A stretch of 64,000 bases of DNA from Fimbriimonadales bacterium (GCA_025998675.1 AP024673.1:2178562-2242561), one strand, 5' to 3'. Positions 14,921-24,574 are shown, numbered from the stretch's first letter. Notes: a model not told the origin generated them from the sequence alone. Program-made: numbers and translations.

Positions 14921-16444
14921 TCAGCACCCGCTGCCGAAGTTGAACAGCACCCGCAGCAGGTCGGCGTCGTCGACAGTGCCGTCGCCATTCAGGTCGGTCG
15001 CCGGGCTGTTGCTCCCGAAGGCGAACAGCACCTGCAGCAGGTCGGCGTCGTCCACGCAGCCGTTGCCGTCCACATCGCCTGTCGGCAGCGCAGTGGTCTG
15101 CACGGTGAGGCGATAGCGCTGCACATCATCGGTGGAGCCAGTGCCCGAAAACACACGCGCGTAGAAAGTGCCCCCTGCAGGCGGCACCACGAAGTTCGCA
15201 ATCTGCTCGGACAGCCCCACGCCGTTCGAGGCGGCGGAGGCAATCACCGCGCCGCTGGAATTGCGCAGCTCCAGCTGCAGGTTCTGGATGGCTTGTGTGT
15301 TGATTGTGGTCGCCGTGCCGCTCTGAGGTCCGACGGAATAGGTCGCTCCGATGGGCGTCACGGTGATGGTAAGGCGTCGGCTACTGGGAATCTCGAGGCT
15401 ATACCAGTCCACATCCGCCGTGCGATCGAGGCTGGCAAAATCCAGAGTGAACAGGTTTGTGTTTGTCATATCGATCAGGGTCGCCTGCGAGACGCCGTTG
15501 TTGGGTTCGTAAGGGTCGCCGTAGAGCCGATGCGCGCCGCGAATGTCGTCGTCCTGGGGACCGTCGAAGTTCGTGTTGAGATACGGCTCCATGAGCTTGG
15601 TGCTGTTCGTGGGGATGACATGCCCCAGTCCCATGCCGTGCCCGTGTTCGTGCATCACGGTGTTTCGTAGGAAGCGGTAGGTTCCGATGCTGGACGACCA
15701 GTTTTCGCTGCTGTCCAGCACCATATCGCCCGTGTTGGGGAAGTAGTTGAACGCCAGCACGCCGCCAGCATCGTCCAGATCGCGCGCGCCAATGCGCACA
15801 TCACCGCGCGGCGCCGTTGCGGAGCCTGAGCTGTTGGGAAACATTGCGCCATCGTCGTTGACCCGCTCGTAGCGCAGTCCCGCCACCTGCTGCCAGCGTG
15901 CGAAGCTGTTGACAAACTGGTTCTGCCACAGCGTGGTGTTGCCGCCGAACTTGCTGTTCATCGAGGCGAACAGGTTGCTGGGGCTGGCGCCGCCGCTGAT
16001 GCCCGGCAGCAGCGTGCCATCGGGCACGAAGCTCCAGCGCAGGCGCACGGGATTGCCGTACGAGCCTGTGCTGCCATACGAGGTAGAATTCCACCGCCTG
16101 CCGGCGTCGTAGGCAGGCAGAAAGTCGCCGAAAATCAGGCGCGACACATAGTCCACATACCACTCGGGCGTGCCCGGCGCAAAGCAAAGATGGAGCGCAT
16201 GTCCGTCGTGCGTCACGCCTTCCGCACAACACACGCCGACGCCCGAAACGCCCGTGAAATGCTCCACTACCCGATGTTGAAACTCAAAACGGGTGGGCTG
16301 CTCCCAGTCCCACAGCGGCGCCCACGCGGGGGTAATCGGCTTGTTCACCAACAGCGGAAAGCGCAATTTTTCCGAGTCTGCGGAGGCGAGACCTGCAATA
16401 AGCACGGCAACAAAACATCCTGCAATTCGATAAATTCGTTCCAT
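14921..16444 (-). CDS. Secreted matrixin-like metalloprotease with dockerin repeat
   Basis: A 507-residue exported zinc protease. After a signal peptide (YRIAGCFVAVLIAGLASA), the catalytic domain shows HEHGHGMGLGH (His265, Glu266, His269, His275), the metzincin HExxHxxGxxH signature, with a Met-turn at LMEPY. A pre-peptidase C-terminal (PPC-like) beta domain follows at about 310-450. The last 55 residues carry two dockerin/EF-hand calcium loops (GDVDGNGCVDDADLLQ and TDLNGDGTVDDADLLR). In a non-cellulosomal organism such dockerins usually serve surface anchoring or secretion. SD AGGAGG precedes the ATG. Confidence 0.9.
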   Translation of the reverse strand: MERIYRIAGCFVAVLIAGLASADSEKLRFPLLVNKPITPAWAPLWDWEQPTRFEFQHRVVEHFTGVSGVGVCCAEGVTHDGHALHLCFAPGTPEWYVDYVSRLIFGDFLPAYDAGRRWNSTSYGSTGSYGNPVRLRWSFVPDGTLLPGISGGASPSNLFASMNSKFGGNTTLWQNQFVNSFARWQQVAGLRYERVNDDGAMFPNSSGSATAPRGDVRIGARDLDDAGGVLAFNYFPNTGDMVLDSSENWSSSIGTYRFLRNTVMHEHGHGMGLGHVIPTNSTKLMEPYLNTNFDGPQDDDIRGAHRLYGDPYEPNNGVSQATLIDMTNTNLFTLDFASLDRTADVDWYSLEIPSSRRLTITVTPIGATYSVGPQSGTATTINTQAIQNLQLELRNSSGAVIASAASNGVGLSEQIANFVVPPAGGTFYARVFSGTGSTDDVQRYRLTVQTTALPTGDVDGNGCVDDADLLQVLFAFGSNSPATDLNGDGTVDDADLLRVLFNFGSGC

Positions 16445-16471
16445 TCATTGACCTCCTGTGCAATACATTGC

Positions 16472-16514
16472 AGCGTGCAGTCGTGCGACCGCGCACCACT
16501 GCACGCTTATTATA
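16472..16514 (-). promoter_or_regulatory. Promoter and 5' hairpin of the metalloprotease gene
   Basis: Read on the minus strand: TATAAT (16514-16509), then immediately a 15-pair hairpin whose outer arms are AGCGTGCAGT (16472-16481) and ACTGCACGCT (16498-16507). The hairpin would sit at the very 5' end of the message, ahead of the SD near 16451-16457, and might stabilise the mRNA. Confidence 0.5.
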
Positions 16515-16550
16515 GCACATTTTGTGCCGTTTGGGGTATCCTTTGGGCGC

Positions 16551-17684
16551 ATGCGGCGCATTTTAGTGCTGGGCTCCACAGGCTCCATCGGCAAGCAGAC
16601 TCTGGAGGTCGTCCAGCGGCATCCCGATCGGCTGCAGGTCGTGGGGCTGGCGACCTATCGCGATTACAAGACGCTTCTGGGGCAGGCGGCGGCGCTGGGC
16701 GTGCGGGCGCTGGGGCTGGTGGAGCCGCCCACGAACGGCGCGCTGGCTCAATCGCTTTACACGGGTGTGGACGGGCTGTGCGCCCTCGCGCAACGCGACG
16801 ATGTGGACATGGTGGTGGTCGCGCTGGGCGGCGCGATTGCGCTCAAGCCCACGCTGGCGGCGCTGGAGGCGGGCAAGCCCGTCGCCCTCGCCACCAAAGA
16901 GGTGCTGGTCGCCGCAGGCGAGGCAGTGATGGCGACCGCACGAAAGTATGACGCGCCCATCCTGCCCATCGACAGTGAGCATTCGGGCGCCTTTCAGGCA
17001 ATGCTGGCAGGAACGCCCCCACAGGTCGAGCGGCTCATCCTCACCGCGTCGGGCGGTCCGTTCCGCACGCGCCCCCTGCACACCTTCGACGCCATCACCG
17101 TCGAGGAGTCACTCAAACATCCCAATTGGGACATGGGCGCGAAAATCACCATCGACTCCGCCACCATGATGAACAAGGGGCTGGAGGTGATTGAAGCGAT
17201 GCATCTGTTCGGCTTGCGGCTGGAGCAGGTGGAGGCGCTGATTCACCCGCAGAGCATCGTGCATGCGCTGGTGGAGTTCGTGGACGGCTCGGTGGTGGCG
17301 CAGCTCAGCCTGCCCGATATGCGCCTGCCCATCCAGTACGCGCTGCTCTATCCCGAACGCGCCGATAGCCCGCTCCCGCGCCTGCGCCTGGAGCAGATTG
17401 GGCAGCTCACTTTCGAATCGCCCGACCCTGCGCGCTATCCGTGTCTGGAGCTGGCGTACGCCGCCGCGCGCACTGGCGGCACGATGCCCACCGTGCTGAA
17501 CGCCGCCAACGAGGTCGCGGTGCGGGCGTTTCTGAAGCGACAGATACGGTTCACCGACATCGCGCGTCTGGTCGAGAAGGCGATGGCGGCGCACACGCCC
17601 CAGCTCGCAACGCTCGAAAACGCGCTGCAGGCGGACGCATGGGCGCGGGCGTTTTTGAACGAGCGGCTGCCCTCACCCGCGTAG
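16551..17684 (+). CDS. dxr: 1-deoxy-D-xylulose-5-phosphate reductoisomerase
   Basis: A 377-residue enzyme of the MEP isoprenoid pathway that makes 2-C-methyl-erythritol 4-phosphate with NADPH. Landmarks: [15 protein letters not shown] (NADPH loop), [24 protein letters not shown] (metal-binding Asp and Glu), [31 protein letters not shown] and [15 protein letters not shown]. The start is ATG 16551: a GGGG-TATCCT -10 (16537-16542) ends 8 bases upstream, so the long in-frame extension is excluded and the message is leaderless. It converges on nuoK with a 12-base overlap of the coding ends. Confidence 0.95.
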   Translation: MRRILVLGSTGSIGKQTLEVVQRHPDRLQVVGLATYRDYKTLLGQAAALGVRALGLVEPPTNGALAQSLYTGVDGLCALAQRDDVDMVVVALGGAIALKPTLAALEAGKPVALATKEVLVAAGEAVMATARKYDAPILPIDSEHSGAFQAMLAGTPPQVERLILTASGGPFRTRPLHTFDAITVEESLKHPNWDMGAKITIDSATMMNKGLEVIEAMHLFGLRLEQVEALIHPQSIVHALVEFVDGSVVAQLSLPDMRLPIQYALLYPERADSPLPRLRLEQIGQLTFESPDPARYPCLELAYAAARTGGTMPTVLNAANEVAVRAFLKRQIRFTDIARLVEKAMAAHTPQLATLENALQADAWARAFLNERLPSPA

Positions 17685-17993
17685 CAGGCTCACCTCGTCC
17701 ACATCGATGCTCTCGCGCAGGCGGAAGATGACCGTGATAATACCCAGCCCGACGGCAACCTCCGCCGCCGCCACGCCGAACACAAACAGCACAAAAATAT
17801 GCCCCGACACCTGCGCCAGCAGGTCGGTCTGATACCGCGCGAACGCCAGAAAACTCAAATTCGCCGCGTTCAGCATCAGCTCGATGCACATGAACATCAC
17901 GATGGGGTTGCGCTTGACCACCACGCCAATCGCGCCCATCGTGAACAGAAACGCCGACAGCACCAGATAGGCGTTCAACGGAACCGCGTCCAT
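17673..17993 (-). CDS. nuoK: NADH-quinone oxidoreductase subunit K
   Basis: A 106-residue, three-helix membrane subunit of complex I. Glu in [16 protein letters not shown] (helix 2) is the conserved proton-channel residue, and the end [25 protein letters not shown] is typical. The start [17 protein letters not shown] is chosen; the longer frame would overlap nuoJ. It is the last gene of the nuoH-nuoJ-nuoK unit; nuoL and nuoM do not follow. Confidence 0.93.
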   Translation of the reverse strand: MDAVPLNAYLVLSAFLFTMGAIGVVVKRNPIVMFMCIELMLNAANLSFLAFARYQTDLLAQVSGHIFVLFVFGVAAAEVAVGLGIITVIFRLRESIDVDEVSLLRG

Positions 17994-17994
17994 G

Positions 17995-18495
17995 CTACGA
18001 GACCCTCCTTCGCGCAAGCAGAATCGAGCCAATCACGCCGACCGTGAGCAGCGCGCCCATCAGCAGCAGCGGGTACGCCCACTGCGTGAAAAGCGCCTGC
18101 CCAATCACCTTCGCCGTGCCCACATCCGACGGCGGCTGCGGCGTCATCGGCAGCATCAGGGCGAACGCCTGCCCAACCAGCGTCGCCAGGATGCCGAACC
18201 CCACCAGATACGCCAGCGGACGCTTCAGATCGCGCTCCTGCATCACCGCTTCAGGCGAGCCAAGATTGAGCAGCATTATCACGAACAGAAACAGCACCAT
18301 AATCGCGCCTGCGTACACAATCACCTGCAGCGCGCCGATAAACTGCGCCGAGAGCGAGAAGTAGATCAGCGCGAGCGTGAAAAAGTTCAGCACCAGCAGC
18401 AACGCGCTGCGCACGGGGTTGCGCGAGAACACCACGCCGCCCGCCGACACAATCGCCACAAGCGCCAGCACGAAAAACAGAATCCGCTCAGCCAC
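17995..18495 (-). CDS. nuoJ: NADH-quinone oxidoreductase subunit J
   Basis: A 166-residue complex I membrane subunit with five hydrophobic segments. [25 protein letters not shown] and [18 protein letters not shown] are the family core. The GTG at 18495 ([13 protein letters not shown]) is chosen because the longest frame adds an arginine-rich stretch read out of frame from nuoH. It overlaps the end of nuoH by 8 bases and leaves one base before nuoK. Confidence 0.9.
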   Translation of the reverse strand: MAERILFFVLALVAIVSAGGVVFSRNPVRSALLLVLNFFTLALIYFSLSAQFIGALQVIVYAGAIMVLFLFVIMLLNLGSPEAVMQERDLKRPLAYLVGFGILATLVGQAFALMLPMTPQPPSDVGTAKVIGQALFTQWAYPLLLMGALLTVGVIGSILLARRRVS

Positions 18496-19699
18496 TGCGC
18501 GCCTCCTTCGGACGGTAGGGCTGCGCATCCGCCAGCAACTCGACCGTGCGCGGTTCGGGGCGACGCATCCCGAACACGAGGAAGTAGACCGCCAGCGCAA
18601 CCGCGTAGCCAATCAGCGAGGGGACCCAGCCCCAGAGGATATACACCGTCAAGAGCGCGAGGTTCACCAGCCCCACGGGAATGAGGAACCGCCAGCCGAT
18701 GTTCATCAGCTGGTCGTAGCGCAGGCGCAGCAGCGTCGCCCGTATCCACAGAAAACTGAAAAACAGCCCGAACAGCTTCAGTACGAACCACAGCGGGGGC
18801 ATGAGCGCGCCCGTGAGCGTCGCCAGCACGCCCCAGAAGCCGCCGCTCTCGCCCAGCGCCTGAATCGGCGACCAGTTAATCGGCGCGAGGTAGCCGCCCA
18901 GAAAGCAGGTCGTCATCACGCCGCAAATCGCCAGAATCGCAATATACTCGCCCATGAAAAACGCGGCGAATTTCATGCTGCTGTATTCGGTCTGGTAGCC
19001 CGCCACGAGTTCGCTTTCGGCTTCGGGCAGGTCGAACGGCGCGCGGTTGGTTTCAGCGAGCATACACACGAAAAAGAGCGCGCCGCCAATCAAGCCCCAG
19101 GGCGTGAAAATCAGCCAGTTGTGCAGCAACGGAGCCACGCCCCACAGCGGCTGCGCCTGCATCTCCACGATGCTCGTCATGCGGAAGCTGCCCGCCGCCA
19201 GCACCGCCGTCGCCAGCGCCAGCCCCATCCCCAGCTCGTAGCTAATCACCTGCGCCGACGAGCGCAGCCCGCCCAGCAGCGAATACTTGTTGTTCGACGA
19301 CCAGCCCGCCAGCAGCACGCCATACGCCGCCAGCGACGACATCGCCAGAAAGTAGAGGACGCCGATGTCCACATCCGCCACGGGGGTCAGCAGGCGGTTC
19401 GGTCCCCACGGAATCGTCGCCGCCGCGACCAGCGCCGGGAACAGCGACAGCGCAGGCGCGAGCGCCCAGATGAACCGATCCGCGCTCGCAGGCACAATCT
19501 CCTCTTTGAAAAAGAGCTTTGCAGCGTCCGCCATCGGCTGCAGCAGCCCGAACGGTCCCAGGCGATTCGGTCCCACGCGATTCTGGAACCATGCCAGCGC
19601 GCGCCGTTCGAGCCAGATAACCACGGGCAGCACGCTCAGCAGAAAGCCCAGCATGATGGCGATGCGCACAATCGCCCAGCCAAAATCCGCAAGCGTCAT
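18488..19699 (-). CDS. nuoH: NADH-quinone oxidoreductase subunit H
   Basis: A 403-residue complex I subunit with eight or more membrane helices; it forms the quinone-binding tunnel. ERRALAWFQNRVGPNRLGPFG and FKEEIVPASADR are its signatures, with AETNRAPFDLPEAESELVAG on the cytosolic loop. ATG 19699 starts 11 bases after a minus-strand TATACT (19716-19711). nuoI, which normally stands between nuoH and nuoJ, is missing, so the locus is a reduced nuoHJK block. Confidence 0.95.
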   Translation of the reverse strand: MTLADFGWAIVRIAIMLGFLLSVLPVVIWLERRALAWFQNRVGPNRLGPFGLLQPMADAAKLFFKEEIVPASADRFIWALAPALSLFPALVAAATIPWGPNRLLTPVADVDIGVLYFLAMSSLAAYGVLLAGWSSNNKYSLLGGLRSSAQVISYELGMGLALATAVLAAGSFRMTSIVEMQAQPLWGVAPLLHNWLIFTPWGLIGGALFFVCMLAETNRAPFDLPEAESELVAGYQTEYSSMKFAAFFMGEYIAILAICGVMTTCFLGGYLAPINWSPIQALGESGGFWGVLATLTGALMPPLWFVLKLFGLFFSFLWIRATLLRLRYDQLMNIGWRFLIPVGLVNLALLTVYILWGWVPSLIGYAVALAVYFLVFGMRRPEPRTVELLADAQPYRPKEARSG

Positions 19700-19768
19700 A
19701 AGCGGGGGAGAGTATACCTGATGGGGACTTGCATTCTCTGGAATCGGCTTGTGGTATACTAATGTATC

Positions 19769-20944
19769 ATGCTGGATCGTGAGCAGATAGAAGCCCTGCG
19801 TCAGGACATCCAGCGCATGACGGAGCTGGACAACGCGCATTTAGAGGAGATTCGTCGCCAGGTGCGCTCCCTGCGCGATCGAGTGAAGCTTATCCGCCCC
19901 CGCAACACGACGGCAATCGCGCTCATGGCGACCGACGGCGGCGAAAACTACATCCGCTTCGACCCCTACCTGATTGTGCCCGTGCGTGTGGTCGACTCGC
20001 ATGGCAAGCCGCACTATGTGGGCGCGGTCTCCCCCTACACGGATGTGGCGCAGTTGAATGAGTTTCATTTCCAGAACGAAACGCCACTGGGAGTCCTGAT
20101 GCGCGACCTGGGCGTGGACGGACTCTGGCGCCTGAGCCGCTTTATTCCCTATCCCGACACCCCGCCGCAGGAGATTCGGCGACGCTGGGTGCAGGTCTAT
20201 CGGGACCTTGTGGAGTGGGCGGTCCTGTATCACTATGTGATGTACGAGAGTTTTGCCACAGACACCCTGCTGGTGCGCGATGGCTTCCTGCGCGGGTTCG
20301 TGTTCCAGCCAGAGTTGTTCATGAATATGTGGGCGCGTATACGGGCGCGCGTGGAAGCGCTCCGCCAGCGGGAGCGGCGTCGGGTGTTCCTTGTGGGCAT
20401 CGCGAAGCAGAGCCGAATTCTGGACCGGTATCACCTGGTGATGTTTCTGGAGGGGATTCTTGTGCGTCCCGACGCCTGCTATCTGCCTGTGCCCCGCTTT
20501 ATGGAAGAGCAGGTGTACCGCTGGACGCAGTACGGGCGCGCGCCTGAGACGGAGTCGGAAACCGAAACCCCTGAGGCGTCCTACGAGGTGGTTGGCAAAC
20601 TGCACTTCGCGAAATTTGGCGATCGCCCCTACGACCCCATCTATCCTGTGGATGTGTGGACTTATCACGACGAGCGCAACGAGGTGGACGAGGTCTTCAG
20701 TTATCTGCTGGCGGATGCTCAGGCGGGCTTCCCCCAGCCGTTCTATCCCCTGTGCCTGCAACGGGCGCACGAGCAGGCGAACCTGTCGGGATTCGAGGGC
20801 GGCATGCTGCAGGAGCTGGTGATAGAAGCGATTCGCGACGCCGTGTGCGCGGGCGAGCCGAACGCCGCGCATGCGCTCAATACGCTGGAGGCGTTTCGTC
20901 TGCTCAGTCGAGCCAAGCGAGGCAGCGGCAGTGAACGCGGATAG
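19769..20944 (+). CDS. NurA-like nuclease partner of HerA
   Basis: A 391-residue protein with a predicted N-terminal coiled coil (residues 1-45). The NurA pattern follows: the first metal-binding Asp in ALMATDGGENYIRFD, VFLVGIAKQSRILDRY in the central part, then the C-terminal QPFYPLCLQRAHEQANL. NurA is a 5'-3' nuclease that resects DNA ends together with HerA. The assignment rests on these weak motifs and on the downstream overlap with a HerA-type ATPase (GTG of herA 14 bases before this stop). Transcription starts from TATACT (19755-19760), 8 bases before the ATG. Confidence 0.7.
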   Translation: MLDREQIEALRQDIQRMTELDNAHLEEIRRQVRSLRDRVKLIRPRNTTAIALMATDGGENYIRFDPYLIVPVRVVDSHGKPHYVGAVSPYTDVAQLNEFHFQNETPLGVLMRDLGVDGLWRLSRFIPYPDTPPQEIRRRWVQVYRDLVEWAVLYHYVMYESFATDTLLVRDGFLRGFVFQPELFMNMWARIRARVEALRQRERRRVFLVGIAKQSRILDRYHLVMFLEGILVRPDACYLPVPRFMEEQVYRWTQYGRAPETESETETPEASYEVVGKLHFAKFGDRPYDPIYPVDVWTYHDERNEVDEVFSYLLADAQAGFPQPFYPLCLQRAHEQANLSGFEGGMLQELVIEAIRDAVCAGEPNAAHALNTLEAFRLLSRAKRGSGSERG

Positions 20945-23081
20945 ACTCATTACGCAAGAGCGATACATCGGCATTTTTCGCGGCTTCAGTGAGGGCGGGC
21001 TGGAGTTCCACGCGGACCTGGTGCTGCCCTACCGCGCCGAATACGCCGAACAGCCGATGCACGGGCAGTTTCTGCTGGTGCGCCTCACGGACGACGACGA
21101 GGTGGTGCTGGGACGCATCACCGCGCTGCGCTCGGAGGGGCGGCTTGTCGACCCTGAGGGGGAGGACTACCTGATCCGTCAGGTGATTGGCAATCACGAA
21201 ATCCCTGAAGACCTGCGCGATAAGTACCTGAAATTCCGTGTGAATATCCGCGTGCTGGGGGTGTTGCGCCAGATTCAGGGGCAGCTGACCTTTGTACCGT
21301 CCCATCGTCGGTTGCCGAATGTGGGCAGCCCTGTGGCGCTTCCCTCGCCGCGCGTGTTGCGCGCGATTGCGGGGCACAGCGCAAGCCCCGATGCAGGCGC
21401 GGCGCTTGGCTTTCTGGCGATGGGCGAGTTTGTCTGGGCGCGGCAGCCCGACGACCGGGTACACCCCGACCTGCAACCTGCGCAGGACTGGATGCGCCTG
21501 CAAGCCCCCGATGTGCTGGTGCGTTTCCCCGTGAAGAATCTCGTGGCGCGGCGTACCTTCATCTTCGCGCAATCAGGCTTCGGCAAATCGAACCTCGTGA
21601 AGCTGCTGTTCTCGGAGCTGTACCGCGCCACGCCCACCATCGAGAAGCGCGGCGGCAGGACGGAGCCTGTCGGAACCCTCATCTTCGACCGCGACGGCGA
21701 ATACTTCTGGCCCGACGACAAGGGGCGTCCCGGCTTGTGCGATGTGCCCCACCTGCAGGAGCATCTCGTGGTGTTCACCGACCGCGCGGCGCCGTCGGAC
21801 TTTTATGGCAGCTTCGTCGTGAGCGGAGTCAAACTGGACATTCGCCGACTCCCTGCGTCGATGGTCGTTGGCGCGGCGCTGCCTCCAGAACGGCAAGACC
21901 AGCAGAATGTACGCAAGCTCAAAGGGCTGGACTCCCAGAACTGGCAATTGCTGGTAGACCTTATCTATCGGGAGCATCTAAACGCTCCCCTGAGAGAAGT
22001 CAACCGCCTGCTGGGCTTGGAACAGGACGGCGAAGGAACCGCTCTGGTCGAGGCGAACGCCGCGCGCAGCAACATGTACCAGATTGTGAAAATGCTCCAT
22101 GACCCCAATAGTCGCACGCTCGACTACCTTGTGCAGTCGCTCCGTGCAGGTAAGCTGTGTGTGATGGATCTGTCGAGGATGGGCGGCGAGACGGCGCGCA
22201 TCATGGCGGGCATCATCCTGGAACACCTCTTCAAATGCAACCAGGAGGAATTTGTTAAGCGCGACGCGCAGACGATACCCATGATTGCCGTGCTGGAAGA
22301 GGCGCAGAGTGTGCTGGGGCGCGGTGAAAACACCGCATACGCCCCCTTCGTGAGCTGGGTCAAAGAGGGACGCAAGTACGACCTGGGCGCGGTCATGATT
22401 ACCCAGCAGCCGGGCAGTATCCCCGCCGAGCTGTTGAGCCAGGGCGATGTGTGGTTCGTGTTCCACCTGCTCTCGGAGGGCGACCTGAAAGCCGTCCAGC
22501 GCGCGAACGCCCACTTCAGCGATGACCTGCTCAGCGCGCTGCTCAACGAGCCCATTCCGGGGCACTGCGTCTTCTGGTCCAGCGCTGGCGGGAAGCCCTA
22601 TCCCCTGCCCATCCGCATTCTCTCTTTTGAGGCGCGGTACACCGTTCAGGATCCCAACTATAACCGCTCTGCAGAGCCAACCTATGCGCTTCAACAGCGC
22701 CAAGCCTTTATTCCCCTCACTGTCAGTGAAGAACCCTCTGAAGCAGAACCTGTGCCTCACAACGATTACCTCAACGAGCTTCAGCGGCGTGTCTTCGAGA
22801 GTCTAAGCCGAGACGAGGAGCTGCGGCAAAAAGTTATCGGCGGGGAGGGAATTTCGTGGGGATACCTCAAACGAAAAATTTTTCGCTGTCTCGACGAGAC
22901 CGATCCCCTGCTCGCTGATGCAGATCGTCTGGCTTTCAGGTGGGTCAAACCCGCGCTGGAGTATCTGTTCGGGCGAGAGCATGACGCCTGGCAAACCCGT
23001 CCGGAAAACGGTACAACCACAGTATTTTTGAAAGACGAGACCCGACAGCGCTTCCTCAGCCATCACGGGCAACAGGTATAA
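20931..23081 (+). CDS. herA: HerA-type hexameric DNA translocase ATPase
   Basis: A 716-residue ATPase of the HerA/FtsK superfamily. Residues about 1-130 form a HAS-barrel; Walker A is QSGFGKSNLVK near 218; Walker B is MIAVLEEAQSV near 450; an arginine and sensor region follows (LGAVMITQQPGSIPAELLSQ). A C-terminal extension of about 130 residues without a known match ends the protein. HerA rings drive NurA for DNA end processing; related HerA pairs also act in phage defence. GTG 20931 is chosen because it overlaps the nurA-like stop and starts the HAS-barrel. The stop codon lies within the -10 box of def. Confidence 0.88.
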   Translation: MNADRLITQERYIGIFRGFSEGGLEFHADLVLPYRAEYAEQPMHGQFLLVRLTDDDEVVLGRITALRSEGRLVDPEGEDYLIRQVIGNHEIPEDLRDKYLKFRVNIRVLGVLRQIQGQLTFVPSHRRLPNVGSPVALPSPRVLRAIAGHSASPDAGAALGFLAMGEFVWARQPDDRVHPDLQPAQDWMRLQAPDVLVRFPVKNLVARRTFIFAQSGFGKSNLVKLLFSELYRATPTIEKRGGRTEPVGTLIFDRDGEYFWPDDKGRPGLCDVPHLQEHLVVFTDRAAPSDFYGSFVVSGVKLDIRRLPASMVVGAALPPERQDQQNVRKLKGLDSQNWQLLVDLIYREHLNAPLREVNRLLGLEQDGEGTALVEANAARSNMYQIVKMLHDPNSRTLDYLVQSLRAGKLCVMDLSRMGGETARIMAGIILEHLFKCNQEEFVKRDAQTIPMIAVLEEAQSVLGRGENTAYAPFVSWVKEGRKYDLGAVMITQQPGSIPAELLSQGDVWFVFHLLSEGDLKAVQRANAHFSDDLLSALLNEPIPGHCVFWSSAGGKPYPLPIRILSFEARYTVQDPNYNRSAEPTYALQQRQAFIPLTVSEEPSEAEPVPHNDYLNELQRRVFESLSRDEELRQKVIGGEGISWGYLKRKIFRCLDETDPLLADADRLAFRWVKPALEYLFGREHDAWQTRPENGTTTVFLKDETRQRFLSHHGQQV

Positions 23082-23093
23082 TCTGTTTGACCG

Positions 23094-23636
23094 ATGAAGC
23101 CCATCGATATCCTGATACCAGACGAATTCCGGGTCTATTTTGAGCAGAACGACGGGGTTGTGAAGTATCCCGACCCGCTGCTGCGCAAAGTCGCCAAACC
23201 CATCCAGCGCATCACGCCCGATCTGGACGATCTGATTGAACACATGATGCGCGTGATGAAACGCGCGCGCGGTATCGGGCTGGCGGCGCCGCAGGTCGGC
23301 GCGCCCATCCGCCTGATTATCATCGCCCCGCCCGACCAGAAACCGCGCGTGATTCTGAACCCGCAGGTGCTGGAACGCTACGGCGAGCAGACGGGGCTGG
23401 AGGGCTGTTTGAGCATTCCACAGCTGTTTGGCGATGTGAAACGCCCCAAAGAGATTGTGCTGCGCGGGATTAATCGGCACGGCAAGCCCATCCGCCTGCA
23501 CCTCGAGGACGACCCCGCGCGAATCGCCCTGCACGAGGTAGACCACCTGGACGGCGTGCTGTTTATCGACCGCGCCATTCGCGAAACGCTGCGCTGGGAG
23601 CATCCCAGCAGGGAAAACGAGGAGGAGAGCGTCTGA
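23094..23636 (+). CDS. def: Peptide deformylase
   Basis: A 180-residue iron/zinc enzyme that removes the formyl group from new proteins. All three motifs are present: GIGLAAPQVG, EGCLSIP (Cys ligand) and HEVDHLDG (two His ligands and catalytic Glu). A GG-TATAAT -10 (23077-23082) lies 11 bases upstream of the ATG. The end of this gene overlaps the presumed fmt start, the usual def-fmt pairing. Confidence 0.96.
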   Translation: MKPIDILIPDEFRVYFEQNDGVVKYPDPLLRKVAKPIQRITPDLDDLIEHMMRVMKRARGIGLAAPQVGAPIRLIIIAPPDQKPRVILNPQVLERYGEQTGLEGCLSIPQLFGDVKRPKEIVLRGINRHGKPIRLHLEDDPARIALHEVDHLDGVLFIDRAIRETLRWEHPSRENEEESV

Positions 23637-24574
23637 GCCTGCCGCGCATCGTCTACTTCGGGTCGGGCGCGTTCGCAGCGCCCCCGCTGGAGCAGTTGCA
23701 CCGTGCGGGCTATCCCATCCTTGCGGTTGTGAGCCAGCCGCCCAAACCCGCCGGGCGCGGCATGCGCCTGCAACAGACCCCCGTCCACGCGCTTGCCGAA
23801 TCGCTGGGGCTGTCGGCGCTGACCCCCGCGCGCGTCCGCGCCCCGGAGTTTCTGGAGCAGTTGCGCGCGCTCGCGCCCGACCTGATTGTGCTGGCGTCCT
23901 ACGGCAAGATTCTGCCGCAGGCGGCGCTGGAGATTGCCCCACTGGGCAACTGGAACCTGCACGGCTCGCTGCTGCCGAAGTATCGCGGCGCGTCGCCCAT
24001 CCAGTACGCGCTGCTGAACGGCGAGCGCGAGACAGGCGTGACGCTGATGGAGATGGTCGCCGAGATGGACGCGGGCGACATCTATCTGCAGGCAGTCGAA
24101 CCCATCCACCCCGACGACGACTACGGGTCGCTGGAGGCGCGCCTGTCGCAACGCGCGGCGACGCTGCTACTGGACGGGTTAGAGCGCCTGCGGGCAGGAA
24201 CCCTCACGCGCACGCCGCAGGACCACGCCGCCGCCACCTACGCGCCCCTCATCACGAAAGAGGACACGCGCCTGCGCTGGGAGGAGCCTGCCGAGCGGTG
24301 TCGCAACCGCATTCGGGCGTTCTCGCCCAAGCCCGGCGCGTTTACCCTCTGGCGGGGCAAGACGCTCAAGCTCTGGAGAGCGGCGCTTGCGCCCGGCGAC
24401 CCGAACGCCGCGCCCGGAACGATTCTTGCCTGCACGCCTGACGAAGTGCGGGTCGCCTGCGGCGAGGGCGCGCTGCGCCTGCTGGAAGTGCAGCCCGAAA
24501 GCCGCCCGCGAATGGCGATTCGCGCATTCGTTAACGGCTACCGCCCGCAGGTCGGCGAACGGCTCGGCGAATAG
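23633..24574 (+). CDS. fmt: Methionyl-tRNA formyltransferase (apparent CTG start)
   Basis: A 313-residue enzyme that formylates initiator Met-tRNA. IVYFGSGAFAAPPLEQL is the family's first beta strand and loop; PKPAGRGMRLQQTPVHALA, VLASYGKILPQAAL and NLHGSLLPKYRGASPIQYALLNG (catalytic Asn-His-region) follow, then a C-terminal OB-like domain. No ATG, GTG or TTG is in frame ahead of the essential first strand; the nearest (TTG 23696) would delete it. CTG 23633 lies 6 bases after GGAGGAG and overlaps the def stop (CTGA), so it is the best candidate; ATC 23648 or another near-cognate start is possible. Confidence 0.88.
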   Translation: MSLPRIVYFGSGAFAAPPLEQLHRAGYPILAVVSQPPKPAGRGMRLQQTPVHALAESLGLSALTPARVRAPEFLEQLRALAPDLIVLASYGKILPQAALEIAPLGNWNLHGSLLPKYRGASPIQYALLNGERETGVTLMEMVAEMDAGDIYLQAVEPIHPDDDYGSLEARLSQRAATLLLDGLERLRAGTLTRTPQDHAAATYAPLITKEDTRLRWEEPAERCRNRIRAFSPKPGAFTLWRGKTLKLWRAALAPGDPNAAPGTILACTPDEVRVACGEGALRLLEVQPESRPRMAIRAFVNGYRPQVGERLGE

